From the NCBI GenBank assembly GCA_027306925.1, contig DAHUXW010000091.1:1-41854 (forward strand): 41,854 nt of DNA. Direction: 5' to 3'. The notes under the pieces are model-generated. The model was not told the origin of the DNA. It ran no database searches and saw only the letters and a list, made by a program, of their open reading frames with translations. Below are positions 30,213 through 38,468 of the stretch, in pieces. This DNA is from Acidimicrobiaceae bacterium. GTDB taxonomy: Bacteria > Actinomycetota > Acidimicrobiia > Acidimicrobiales > Bog-793. Within the stretch, counting starts at the first letter, position 1. Each line of letters starts with the position of its first letter. The position numbers were made by a program, and so were the translations under genes.

Positions 30213-32276
30213 TCACGGAACGGCGACCTCCCGGCCGTGCCGGTACACGCGCTCGAGCGCGAGGTCGTCGTCGAGGACGAGCAGGTCGGCCGGCGCTCCG
30301 GGGTACAGCTGGCACACGGGCTCGCGTCCGAGCAGGCGCGCGGGCACGTCGGTCGCCGCTCGGATCGCCGCCGCGCGGTCGATGCCGAGCCTGGCGAGCA
30401 GGCGCAGGCCGTCCCTCAACCGCCCGACGCTGCCGGCGATCGTGCCATCCGCGCGGCGCGCGACCCCGTTCTCCACGGTGACGGTCACCTCGCCGAGATG
30501 CACCGTCCCGTCGTGGGTCGCCGCAGCTGCGATCGCGTCGCTCACGATTGCGCAGCGTCCGGGCGCCGCCGCGAACGCCAGCCGGATGAGGTCGTCCGCG
30601 ACGTGGACCCCGTCGGCGATGAGCTGGACGACGATGCCGGGTCGGGCGAGCGCGGCGCCCGCGAGCCCCGAGAAGCGCGCGCGCACCGGCTCCATCGCGT
30701 TGAACAGGTGCGTGACCGCCCCCGCCCCCGCGTCGAACGCGCGGCCGGCCTCGTCGCTCGACGCCGCGCTGTGCCCGAGCGACACGACGACCCCACGACG
30801 ACGGCACCGCTCGACGAGGTCGATCGCGCCGGGAAGCTCCGGAGCGATCGTGACCATCGTCACGTCCCCGGCGTCGAGGAGCCGGTCGAGAAGCGCGGGA
30901 TCCGGCGCCAGCAGCCGGTCCGCCGGGTGGGTGCCCGAACGCGCGGGCGCGAGGAACGGACCTTCGAGATGCACGCCCAGGATCGACGCTCCCACGCCTC
31001 GCCGAGCCGCCTCGCCGAGGAGGCGCTCGGCGCGCAGCGCTGCGTCGGGCGCCGAGGTGATGATCGTCGGCAGGTACGCCATGACTCCGTCGCGCAGCAG
31101 CGCCTCGCCCATCGCGAGGAGCGCGTCCACGTCCGCGTCGAGCACGTCGACGCCCGCGTACCCGTTGACCTGCGCGTCGACGAGTCCGGGCACGGCGTAC
31201 CCGGAACCGCCGCCCGACAGGCCGACCGCGGCGATCTCGCCGTCGCGCAACGCGACGTCACCGGGGACGAGCGCGCGCCCGACCATCGCGGCACGGACGC
31301 CGAGCCGGGTCCATCCCTGCGGCGCCGTCCGTCGCGCGGGCCGAGCCGCCGAGCGGTCGTGGAGCGACGCGAGCGCGGGCCGGAGCTTGCCGCCGAACCG
31401 GTCGAGGAGCTCGGCTGCGGCCGCAGGAGCCAGTCCGCCGGCCGCCATCACCGCGGCGACCTTCGGGCGCCATCCGCTCGCCTCGAGCGCGATCGTCGCC
31501 TGGGCGTGCGTCGTGCCGACGACACCGGCGACGATCCGAGCCGCGCGATCTCGCAGCTTCGCGTTCGTCGGTCGCAGGTCGACCATCAGGTTCCCGTACG
31601 TCTTGCCGAGCCGGACCATCGCGGCCGTCGAGATGGTGTTCAGGACGACCTTCTGCGCCGTCCCCGCGTTCAGCCGAGTCGATCCCGCGACGACCTCGGG
31701 GCCCACCGGCACCTCGATCGCCACGTCCGCGGCCGCCCCGAGCGGAGAGCCCGTGTTGCACGCGACCGCGACCGTCAGCGCGCCGGCACGGCCGGCGGCC
31801 TCGATCGCGGCGAGCACGTACGGCGTGCGACCGCTCGCGGAGATGCCGACCACGGCGTCGCTCGGCGAGATGCCGAGTGCGCGCATCGCCGCTCCTCCAC
31901 CGGCGCGGTCGTCCTCGGCGTTCTCGACGGCGACCCCGAACGCGCCACTCCCGCCCGCGAGGACGCCGACGACCTGGCCCTCGGAGGTGTTGAACGTCGG
32001 CCCGGCCTCGGCGGCGTCGAGCATCCCGAGGCGGCCGGCCGTGCCGGCGCCGACGTACACGAGCCGCCCGCCGCGCTCGAGCCGGCCGACGACCCCGGAG
32101 ACCGCCTGCGCGATCGCACCCTCGACCGACGAGAGCGCAGCGGTCACGCGACCGACGTCCGTGCACATGAGGTTCACGAGCTCCTCGGTCGAGAGCTCGT
32201 CGAGGTGAGCGAGCTCGGGCCGCACCTGCTCGGTCCCGAGGCCGGCGAGCTCGCCGACGTCCCCGCCCTGCGTCAT
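30213..32276 (-). CDS. MurQ-NagA fusion: MurNAc-6-P etherase and GlcNAc-6-P deacetylase
   Basis: A 687-residue bifunctional enzyme. Residues about 1-300 are MurQ: VYVGAGTAGRLGMLDAAE and VENAEDD carry the two acidic catalytic residues, and GISASGRTPYV and TRLNAGTAQK bind the phosphate/sugar. It splits MurNAc-6-P into GlcNAc-6-P and D-lactate. Residues about 318-687 are NagA: VDAQVNG (Q-x-N metal-site variant as in E. coli), GVHLEGPFLAP, LGHSAASSDEA, THLFNAM and VSDAIAA. It deacetylates GlcNAc-6-P to GlcN-6-P. The fusion joins two consecutive steps. An Ala/Arg-rich linker (about 297-318) connects them. It overlaps the hydrolase gene by ATGA. Confidence 0.93.
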   Translation of the reverse strand: MTQGGDVGELAGLGTEQVRPELAHLDELSTEELVNLMCTDVGRVTAALSSVEGAIAQAVSGVVGRLERGGRLVYVGAGTAGRLGMLDAAEAGPTFNTSEGQVVGVLAGGSGAFGVAVENAEDDRAGGGAAMRALGISPSDAVVGISASGRTPYVLAAIEAAGRAGALTVAVACNTGSPLGAAADVAIEVPVGPEVVAGSTRLNAGTAQKVVLNTISTAAMVRLGKTYGNLMVDLRPTNAKLRDRAARIVAGVVGTTHAQATIALEASGWRPKVAAVMAAGGLAPAAAAELLDRFGGKLRPALASLHDRSAARPARRTAPQGWTRLGVRAAMVGRALVPGDVALRDGEIAAVGLSGGGSGYAVPGLVDAQVNGYAGVDVLDADVDALLAMGEALLRDGVMAYLPTIITSAPDAALRAERLLGEAARRGVGASILGVHLEGPFLAPARSGTHPADRLLAPDPALLDRLLDAGDVTMVTIAPELPGAIDLVERCRRRGVVVSLGHSAASSDEAGRAFDAGAGAVTHLFNAMEPVRARFSGLAGAALARPGIVVQLIADGVHVADDLIRLAFAAAPGRCAIVSDAIAAAATHDGTVHLGEVTVTVENGVARRADGTIAGSVGRLRDGLRLLARLGIDRAAAIRAATDVPARLLGREPVCQLYPGAPADLLVLDDDLALERVYRHGREVAVP

Positions 32277-33370
32277 GCGACGAACCTCGCGACCGCGCGG
32301 TGAACTCGCTCGCGGAGCGCCGCCTGGCGCTCGAGCGCGCGCACCGGATGGATCGCGTTGGTCAACAGGGCGATGCCGACTCCGGTGTCCGGGGAGACGA
32401 GCAGGGACGTGCCCGTGAACCCCGTGTGCCAGTACGCGGTCGCGGGCCAGTCGCCCCATGCGGCGGGATCGACGCGCCAGCCGAGGCCCCGGACCTCCGG
32501 CGCCGTTCCCGCGTGTGCGCGGCCCATCGACGCGATCGTCTCCGGCGCGAGCACCGGGTGGTGCTGCGGGTCGAGGAGCGCCGAGACGAAGCGCGCGAGG
32601 TCCTCGCACGGGGCGAACAGGCCCGCGTGGCCGGCGATGCCACCGAGCGCGTGCGCGTTGCCGTCGTGCACCTCTCCCCACACGAGCCCCGGCGTCCTCC
32701 GCTGGTCGCCGTCAAGCTCCGTCGCCGCGGCACGCGCCCGCTCACGGGCCGGCGGGCGGAAGCGCGTGCGGCTCATGCCGAGGGGTCGCGCGACGAGATC
32801 GCGGAACAGCCGGTCGAGGCGCTCGCCCGCCACGGACTCGACCGCCCAGCCGAGGAGCATGTAGTTGAGGTCGCTGTACAGCACCCCGCCCGGGTCCGAG
32901 CCCCGCGCACCTTCCTCGAGCACCGCCCGGCGAACCGCGGCGGCGCCGTCGAGGGTGAGGAAGAAAGGGACGTGCGCGACGATCCCGGAGGTGTGCGTGA
33001 GGAGGTGCGCGAGCGTCACGTCCCCGCGGGTGAACTCTGGGAGATGCGACGCGAGCGCGTCCTCGAGCCGCCAGCTCCCCTCGTCCGCGAGGCGGAGCGC
33101 GAGGGTGGTCGTCGCGACGACCTTCGTGAGGGACGCGAGGTCGTAGAGCGTGCGCGAGGTCGCGGCGACCCCCGGCTCGAGCGTGCACGCGCACCCGCCC
33201 CATGCGCGGACGAGCGTGCCCGCGCGCCCGACGACGGCGAGGTCGAGCGCCGGGGGGAAGCCGGCCGCGAGCGCGTCGGCGAGCTCGTCGACGAGCGCCG
33301 ACGCGCCGGCGCCGTGTCCTCGCCGAGCTCGGATCTCGACGTGCAGGCGCTCGCCTCCCGTGCAGCTCAC
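32273..33370 (-). CDS. Beta-lactamase-fold serine hydrolase, AmiE/YbbE-like
   Basis: A 365-residue class C-type serine hydrolase. The nucleophile motif is S80-LT-K83, the second motif YSDLNYMLLG (Tyr165) and the third HTGFTG. There is no signal peptide, so it acts in the cytoplasm, unlike a resistance beta-lactamase. In Bacillus subtilis a protein of this fold (YbbE/AmiE) sits in the murQ-nagZ cluster and removes the stem peptide from MurNAc; I infer the same role here, feeding sugar to AnmK/MurQ and peptide to the epimerase. It starts at GTG 33370, overlapping the regulator's stop, and ends in an ATGA overlap with murQ-nagA. A D-amino-acid peptidase or esterase remains possible. Confidence 0.85.
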   Translation of the reverse strand: MSCTGGERLHVEIRARRGHGAGASALVDELADALAAGFPPALDLAVVGRAGTLVRAWGGCACTLEPGVAATSRTLYDLASLTKVVATTTLALRLADEGSWRLEDALASHLPEFTRGDVTLAHLLTHTSGIVAHVPFFLTLDGAAAVRRAVLEEGARGSDPGGVLYSDLNYMLLGWAVESVAGERLDRLFRDLVARPLGMSRTRFRPPARERARAAATELDGDQRRTPGLVWGEVHDGNAHALGGIAGHAGLFAPCEDLARFVSALLDPQHHPVLAPETIASMGRAHAGTAPEVRGLGWRVDPAAWGDWPATAYWHTGFTGTSLLVSPDTGVGIALLTNAIHPVRALERQAALRERVHRAVARFVA

Positions 33371-34749
33371 GGCAGCGCGGCCTGGTCGGGGAGCGAGCCG
33401 GCCGCGGCGCGCCCGTCCGGCGCGGCAGCGGTCCCGACCGCGCCACCGGCGCCGTTCGCGCGACCCGCCGGCGCCCGCCGCGACGGCTCGCGCCGCATCC
33501 TGATCTCGTCGGCGCCGTAGCGCGGCTCGATGCGCTGGGCACCGTCCGGCTCGAAGCCGGCAGCGGCGTAGAGGGCACGCGCGCGACCGTTGGCCTCGAA
33601 GACCCAGAGCGTGGCCGCACGGCGGCCACGGGTCTCGATCTCGCCGATCGCGCGCTCGAGCAGCCGGCGACCGACACCGCGCCCGGCGGCCTCGGGTGCC
33701 ACGTAGAGGGCGTACACGTGGCCGTCGCGCGGATCGTCGGGGTCGTCGCCGTAGCGGGTGAAACCGACCACCCGCCCGGGCGGCACCTCCGCGACGAGCG
33801 TGTGCTGCACTCCTGTCGTCACCAGGTTCCCGAGCCAGTCGGTGATCTCGTCCTCGTCGAGCGCGGCGATGACCGAGTCGTCGACGACCCCTCGGTACGA
33901 GCCTCGCCACGCCTCGACGAAGACGCGCGCGAGCGCGCGGGAGTCCTCGCGGCGCGCCGGGCGGAGGTTCGCGTCGCCCGCCGACCACGCGGGCGCCGAA
34001 CCGCGCTCGTGGGGCCGCTCGAGGTGCGTGCGGAAGCGGAACCGGTCGCCACGGTAGAGGGATCGGACGTACTCGGTCGGCTGGCCGCGCGTGTCGAGCG
34101 TCCGGCGCGAGAGCAGCAGCAGCGGGGCACCCGGCCACGAACCCAGCAGCTCCACCTCGCGGTGCCCCGCGACGACCGCCTCGATCGTCTCCTCCGCCGA
34201 CGCGAGCTCGACGCCGTAGTCGGAGTAGAGGAGCTGGTACAGCGAGCCGCTCTCCCCGAGCGCGGAGGTGATGCCGTCGAAGCGCGCCGCGCTCAGGTAG
34301 AGGACCTCGATCGCGATCGGGTCACCGTCCGCGAGCCTGAGCCGCTCGATCCGGAGAACCTCGGCGTCGGGCGCGAGCCCGAGCCGCGGACCGACGTCCG
34401 CGCCGGCGGGGATCCTGCGGACGTCGATGAGCTTGGAGCCGGGGATGATGCCGCGTGCCCGCATGCCCTCCGTGTGGCTCGTGAGCTCGAGCGGCTGCTC
34501 GATCTTCGCCTGCGCGACGAAGGTGCCCTTGCCCTGACGCCGGTAGATGCGCTGCTCGAGCTCGAGCTGCTGGAGCGCCTGGCGCACCGTCGAACGCGAC
34601 ACCCCGTACGACAGGCACAGCTCGCGCTCGGTCGGGACGGGCGATCCGGCGGGGAGGCCACGGATGAGTGCGGCGAGTGCGGCGCGGAGCTGCCGGTACT
34701 TCGGCTGACCGCCCGCGTCCTCCGCCGGCTGCACCTCTCCGTCGAGCAC
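33367..34749 (-). CDS. GntR/HutC-family regulator fused to a GNAT acetyltransferase
   Basis: A 460-residue three-domain protein. Residues about 16-82 form a GntR winged helix-turn-helix (PTERELCLSYGVSRSTVRQA). Residues about 95-245 are a UTRA ligand domain like that of NagR/DasR, which senses GlcN-6-P or GlcNAc-6-P. Residues about 262-415 are a GNAT acetyltransferase with the acetyl-CoA loop VAPEAAGRGVGRRLL and the late segment ARALYAAAGFEPDG. The tail is low-complexity. A fused enzyme is unusual for this family. As first gene of the muropeptide operon, with a palindrome in its own promoter, it probably autoregulates and responds to amino-sugar phosphates. The GTG at 34749 has GGAGGTGA just upstream. 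Confidence 0.92.
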   Translation of the reverse strand: MLDGEVQPAEDAGGQPKYRQLRAALAALIRGLPAGSPVPTERELCLSYGVSRSTVRQALQQLELEQRIYRRQGKGTFVAQAKIEQPLELTSHTEGMRARGIIPGSKLIDVRRIPAGADVGPRLGLAPDAEVLRIERLRLADGDPIAIEVLYLSAARFDGITSALGESGSLYQLLYSDYGVELASAEETIEAVVAGHREVELLGSWPGAPLLLLSRRTLDTRGQPTEYVRSLYRGDRFRFRTHLERPHERGSAPAWSAGDANLRPARREDSRALARVFVEAWRGSYRGVVDDSVIAALDEDEITDWLGNLVTTGVQHTLVAEVPPGRVVGFTRYGDDPDDPRDGHVYALYVAPEAAGRGVGRRLLERAIGEIETRGRRAATLWVFEANGRARALYAAAGFEPDGAQRIEPRYGADEIRMRREPSRRAPAGRANGAGGAVGTAAAPDGRAAAGSLPDQAALP

Positions 34750-34796
34750 GTCACCTCCAGACCGGCTGGTGCACCCGAGTCAGCGCAGCCCTGCGC

Positions 34797-34825
34797 AACG
34801 TACCAAGAGGCTTTGGTCCGGTCAA
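34797..34825 (-). promoter_or_regulatory. Promoter and operator of the regulator-murQ-nagA operon
   Basis: Minus strand: TTGACC (34820-34825), 17-bp spacer, TACGTT (34797-34802). A palindrome with ACCAA/TTGGT arms and 6-bp centre (34802-34817) fills the spacer, so a bound dimer would block polymerase. The predicted start is near 34790, giving a leader of about 41 nt. The likely binder is the GntR-GNAT protein. Confidence 0.65.
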
Positions 34826-34883
34826 CCACGCGTGCTCACGGTCGAAAACGGCCGAATCATGCTTCTGCTACGCATCGTTTACG

Positions 34884-34897
34884 TTACAGACCAGTAA
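34884..34897. promoter_or_regulatory. Candidate GntR/HutC half-site
   Basis: TTAC-AGACCA-GTAA: short inverted repeat containing AGACCAGT (ACTGGTCT on the other strand), an exact half of the DasR/NagR-type site ACTGGTCTAGACCAGT. It lies 12 bp upstream of the plus-strand -35 box. Only one half-site is present, so this is a weak call. Confidence 0.3.
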
Positions 34898-34908
34898 TAA
34901 ATGACTAC

Positions 34909-34937
34909 TTGACCGTACCATATGACACTTGTAAGGT
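34909..34937 (+). promoter_or_regulatory. Promoter of the peptide-transporter/anmK operon
   Basis: TTGACC (34909-34914), 17-bp spacer, TAAGGT (34932-34937). The predicted start near 34944 gives a 44-nt leader ending in the AAGGGGG ribosome binding site of the binding-protein gene. It diverges from the regulator promoter, with about 80 bp between the -35 boxes, an AT-richer stretch. Confidence 0.65.
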
Positions 34938-34987
34938 CCGATTGACCGCTGCCCGCGTGGTGAAGGACGAAGACAGAAGGGGGTCCG

Positions 34988-36550
34988 ATGGGCCGTCTAC
35001 GCAAGCTCAGAGCAGTAGCTGCAACAGCGCTCGCCGGCGGTATCGCGGCGACGCTCACCGGAGGCGCGGCCGCGCTCGCGAGCCCGTCGGCGAAGTCCGT
35101 GGTCCACGCGTCGTCGAGCGCGCCGTTCGTCATCGCGGACACCTCCAGCGTGCAGAAGCTCGACCCCGACGTCATCACGAACTTCCTCGACTTCCAGGCG
35201 CTCGGGCTCATCTACGACACGCTCGTCCAGGAGAACGCGAAGCTCCAGCTCGTCCCGGACCTCGCGACGAGCTGGTCGTTCTCGGACGGGAACAAGGTCC
35301 TCACGTTCCAGCTCCGCAAGGGCGTCAAGTTCGACGACGGGAGCACGTTCACCTCGCGCGACGTCGTCGCGTCGATGAAGCGGGTCGTCGCGCCAAAGAC
35401 CGGCGACGCGTCCGCGTCCTTCGTCGCGTCGGTGAGGTCGGTCGTGCCGGAGGGCCCGTACAAGGTGAAGTTCGTGCTCAGCCACCCGGACGTGTCGATC
35501 CTCGAAGGGCTCACGTCCGTGAACCTCGCGATGCTGCCCGCCAAGGCGATCGCGAACGGCTCGATCGCGAAGCACCCTGACGGCACGGGGCCGTTCAAGT
35601 TCTCGAGCTGGAGCCCGGGGAACTCCTTCGTCATGAAGGCGAACCCGGCGTACTGGGGCGGGAAGCCGACCTTGTCGACGGTGAAGATCGAGACGATCCC
35701 GTCGGAGCAGTCGATCGCCTCCGCGCTCCAGGCCAACAGCGTCCAGCTCGGCCTGCTCACCGAGCCACAGGTCGCGAACCACCTTCCGAGCGCGTACAAG
35801 GTCCAGAAAGTGCTCAGCCTCTCCTACCGCGCGCTGATGCTCCAGGATCGGACGGGGCCGCTCGCGAACGTGAACGCCCGACGCGCGATCGCGTGCGCGA
35901 CGAACCGCAAGCAGATCCTCGGCGCCTCGGTGTTCGGCCAGGGCGTCGTCGTCGGACCGGTGCCGCTCGGGCCGTTCGCGTCGAAGCCGGTGTCGTCGCT
36001 CTGCCCGACCCAGGACCTCGCGATGGCGAAGAGCTTCCTCAAGAAGGCGGGAATGGTGAACGGCTTCTCGTTCACGGCGATCACCTCGACCGACCTCGAC
36101 CCGACGAGCGCGGCCCAGGCCGTCGCGATGCAGTCGCAGCTCGCCCAGGTGGGGATCCACATGAACATCCAGAACCTCGCCGGTGACGCGTACATTCAGG
36201 ACTGGCTGAAGGGCAACTTCCAGGCCGCGTTCGCCGAGAACGGCGCGAACCCGGACCCGTACGTCATGTACGGCCGCTACTTCGGCGCCGGCGCGAACCT
36301 CGGAGTGCCGGCGGGATACAGTTCGGCCGCCCTCCAGAAGCTGCTGCTCCAGGGTGACGAGGCCGCCTCGACGGCCAACCAGGCCAAGATCTGGGCGGCG
36401 CTCTCCGCGAACCTGACGAACAACGCGGTGTGGATCTGGCTGTTCGACGCCTTCAACTACGCCGCTCTCGCACCGTCTGTGCACGGGTTCAGCATCTCGC
36501 CCGTGACGGGGACGTCGCTCCAGGCGCTCCGCTCGACCACCGTCTCATAG
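34988..36550 (+). CDS. Peptide ABC transporter solute-binding protein (family 5)
   Basis: A 520-residue DppA/OppA/MppA-type binding protein. A Sec-type signal (RLRKLRAVAATALAGGIAA, cleavage near residue 31-45) lacks a lipobox, unusual for a Gram-positive binding protein that needs a membrane anchor. Family landmarks are DTLVQENAKLQLVPDLATSW, FQLRKGVKFDDGSTFTSRDV, and HPDGTGPFKFSSW with NPAYWGGKP. It would capture peptides or muropeptides outside the membrane. The permeases, ATPases and anmK follow on the same strand, separated by a strong hairpin. Linkage with murQ-nagA and the epimerase suggests cell-wall peptides or MurNAc-peptides as cargo; this is inference. Confidence 0.92.
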   Translation: MGRLRKLRAVAATALAGGIAATLTGGAAALASPSAKSVVHASSSAPFVIADTSSVQKLDPDVITNFLDFQALGLIYDTLVQENAKLQLVPDLATSWSFSDGNKVLTFQLRKGVKFDDGSTFTSRDVVASMKRVVAPKTGDASASFVASVRSVVPEGPYKVKFVLSHPDVSILEGLTSVNLAMLPAKAIANGSIAKHPDGTGPFKFSSWSPGNSFVMKANPAYWGGKPTLSTVKIETIPSEQSIASALQANSVQLGLLTEPQVANHLPSAYKVQKVLSLSYRALMLQDRTGPLANVNARRAIACATNRKQILGASVFGQGVVVGPVPLGPFASKPVSSLCPTQDLAMAKSFLKKAGMVNGFSFTAITSTDLDPTSAAQAVAMQSQLAQVGIHMNIQNLAGDAYIQDWLKGNFQAAFAENGANPDPYVMYGRYFGAGANLGVPAGYSSAALQKLLLQGDEAASTANQAKIWAALSANLTNNAVWIWLFDAFNYAALAPSVHGFSISPVTGTSLQALRSTTVS

Positions 36551-36554
36551 GCTG

Positions 36555-36594
36555 GATCCCGGCCCGCCGGCAAGACAGCCGGCGGGCCGGGATC
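36555..36594 (+). terminator. Intercistronic hairpin after the binding-protein gene
   Basis: Perfect 17-bp arms (GATCCCGGCCCGCCGGC at 36555-36571, complement at 36578-36594) around a 6-nt AAGACA loop, starting 4 bp after the stop codon. No T-run follows, so readthrough is likely. It probably stabilises the binding-protein mRNA or reduces expression of the permease genes, giving binding protein in excess. Confidence 0.75.
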
Positions 36595-36620
36595 GTTCCA
36601 CGCGCCAAGGGGCGGACGCA

Positions 36621-37577
36621 TTGCTTCTGGGAATCGTGCGCCGGATGCTCAGCATGGCGCTCACGCTCTTCGGCGTGTCGGTCGTCATCTTCGTCGTCCT
36701 TCGCCTGCTCCCCGGCAACGCCGTGACCGCGTCGCTCGGCGTGAGCGCCGGCCTTCTCACCCACGCGCAGCTCGCCGCGCTGAACCACTTCTACGGTGTC
36801 GGCCAACCCGCGATCGAGCAGTTCTTCTCGTGGCTCGGGTCGACGCTCAGCGGGAACCTCGGAGTATCGCTCGCGTCGCGCGAGCCGGTGAGCACGCTGG
36901 TCGGCCAGCCGCTGCTCGTCACCCTCGAGCTCGCGGCAGTGGCGATGGTGCTCGGAGTCCTCATCGGGGTCGGTTTCGGGATGGTCGGCGCGATCCGCCC
37001 GGGACGTTGGCCGGACGACGTCGGCCAGGGTGTGTCCGTCGTCGGCCTCGCGATCCCGAGCTTCGTCATCGGAACCGGCCTCGTGACGTTCCTCTCCTCG
37101 ACCTTCCACTACTTCCCGTCGTCCCAGGGGTACGTGAGCTTCCTGCAGGACCCATGGCTCAACCTCCAGCAGATCTTCTTCCCGGCGCTGACGCTCAGCC
37201 TCGGGATCGGCGCAGCGATCATGCGCACCACGCGCGCGGCCGTGCTCGAGGTCAGCGGCCTGAACTTCACGCGCACCGCCCGCGGGAAGGGCGTGTCCAC
37301 CCAGGCCCTCGTCTGGCGGCACCTGTTCCTGAACGCGCTCGTGCCGATCGTCACGATGTCCGGGATCCAGCTCGGCTACCTACTCGGCGGCACGGTGATC
37401 GTCGAGCAGATCTTCGTCCTCCCGGGGCTCGGCCGGCTCCTCGTGAGCTCGATCAACAACCGGGACTTCCCGGTCGTCCAGAGCGTCACGCTCATATTCG
37501 CAACCGGATTCGTGGTCGTGAACATGCTCGTCGACGTCCTCTACACGATCATCGACCCGCGGACGCGCTCGCGGTGA
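36621..37577 (+). CDS. dppB: Peptide ABC transporter permease, DppB type
   Basis: A 318-residue integral membrane protein. The N-terminal helix IVRRMLSMALTLFGVSVVIF, LLPGNAVTAS and five further helices follow the DppB/OppB plan. The EAA-type cytoplasmic loop (FTRTARGKGVSTQALVWRH) contacts the ATPases. TTG at 36621 is used, with AAGGGG about 8 nt upstream; a GTG at 36636 is an alternative. It overlaps dppC by GTGA. It forms the import channel with DppC. Confidence 0.93.
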   Translation: MLLGIVRRMLSMALTLFGVSVVIFVVLRLLPGNAVTASLGVSAGLLTHAQLAALNHFYGVGQPAIEQFFSWLGSTLSGNLGVSLASREPVSTLVGQPLLVTLELAAVAMVLGVLIGVGFGMVGAIRPGRWPDDVGQGVSVVGLAIPSFVIGTGLVTFLSSTFHYFPSSQGYVSFLQDPWLNLQQIFFPALTLSLGIGAAIMRTTRAAVLEVSGLNFTRTARGKGVSTQALVWRHLFLNALVPIVTMSGIQLGYLLGGTVIVEQIFVLPGLGRLLVSSINNRDFPVVQSVTLIFATGFVVVNMLVDVLYTIIDPRTRSR

Positions 37578-38464
37578 CGGATCTCTCGACCGCAGACGTC
37601 GCCGCCGGCGGCGAAGCCGCGCCGATGCACCGGTCGTGGGCAGGCGCGATCTGGCACAGCCGCAACGGCCGCATCGGGTGCGTGCTCGTCGCGCTCGTCG
37701 CGCTCGGCGGGGTGCTCGGCGCGTCGGGGATCACGCCGCATCCCCCGGGCGCGCAGGACGTGAACGCCGCCCTTCGCGGCGTCGGCATCGGACACCTGTT
37801 CGGGACCGACCAGTTCGGGAGGGACGTCTTCTCGCAGGTCCTCCAGGGGCTCGGCGTCTCGCTCGAGATCGCGGCGCTCGCCGTGCTCATCGCGGGAGCG
37901 GTCGGGACGCTCGGCGGGATCCTCGCCGGCTTCATCGGGAGGTGGGTCTCGGCGGTCATCATGCGGGCGACCGACGTCATGTTCGCGATCCCGGCGATCC
38001 TGCTCGCCCTCGCGATCGTGACGGCACTCGGCCCGAGCATCCTCGACAGCGCCATCGCGATCGGCGTCGGCTACGTGCCGATCTTCGTGCGCGTCGTGCG
38101 CGGGCCGGTGCTCGCGCTGCGCGAGGCGGACTTCGTGCGCGCAGGCCGCGTGCTCGGCTTCACGCGTTCGCGGCTGCTCTTCCGGCACATCCTGCCGAGC
38201 GTCGCCGGCGCGGTCGCGGTCCAGGCGAGCCTCGCGCTCGCCTGGGCGATCCTCGCCGAAGCGAGCCTGAGCTTCCTCGGCCTCGGCCCGCCGCCCCCCA
38301 CTGCCTCGCTCGGCGAGATGGTCAGCGAGTCGAGCAGCCTTGCGAGCAGCGCGTGGTGGACCCTCGCCGGACCGTCGATCGCGATCATCGTCGCGGTCAT
38401 CGGCTTCAACTTCCTCGGCGACGGGCTACGCGACGCCGCCGATCCCCGCGCCCGGACGAGGTGA
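37574..38464 (+). CDS. dppC: Peptide ABC transporter permease, DppC type
   Basis: A 296-residue partner permease. GIGHLFGTDQFGRDVFSQVLQG is the conserved periplasmic segment of DppC/OppC proteins. The EAA loop is ADFVRAGRVLGFTRSRLLFRH and the C-terminus has ASLSFLGLGPPPPTASLGEM. Six helices are expected. The GTG at 37574 overlaps the dppB stop by 4 bp, indicating translational coupling. It pairs with DppB; ATPases come from the two last genes of the operon, beyond anmK. Confidence 0.93.
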   Translation: MTDLSTADVAAGGEAAPMHRSWAGAIWHSRNGRIGCVLVALVALGGVLGASGITPHPPGAQDVNAALRGVGIGHLFGTDQFGRDVFSQVLQGLGVSLEIAALAVLIAGAVGTLGGILAGFIGRWVSAVIMRATDVMFAIPAILLALAIVTALGPSILDSAIAIGVGYVPIFVRVVRGPVLALREADFVRAGRVLGFTRSRLLFRHILPSVAGAVAVQASLALAWAILAEASLSFLGLGPPPPTASLGEMVSESSSLASSAWWTLAGPSIAIIVAVIGFNFLGDGLRDAADPRARTR

Positions 38465-38468
38465 CCAC

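Noticed and set aside
32273-33370. Beta-lactamase resistance gene
   Set aside because: No signal peptide, and the gene is embedded with cell-wall recycling enzymes; an amidase or peptidase role fits better.
36555-36594. Full rho-independent terminator ending the binding-protein operon
   Set aside because: The stem is strong but no T-tract follows, and the permease genes continue on the same strand without a visible promoter.
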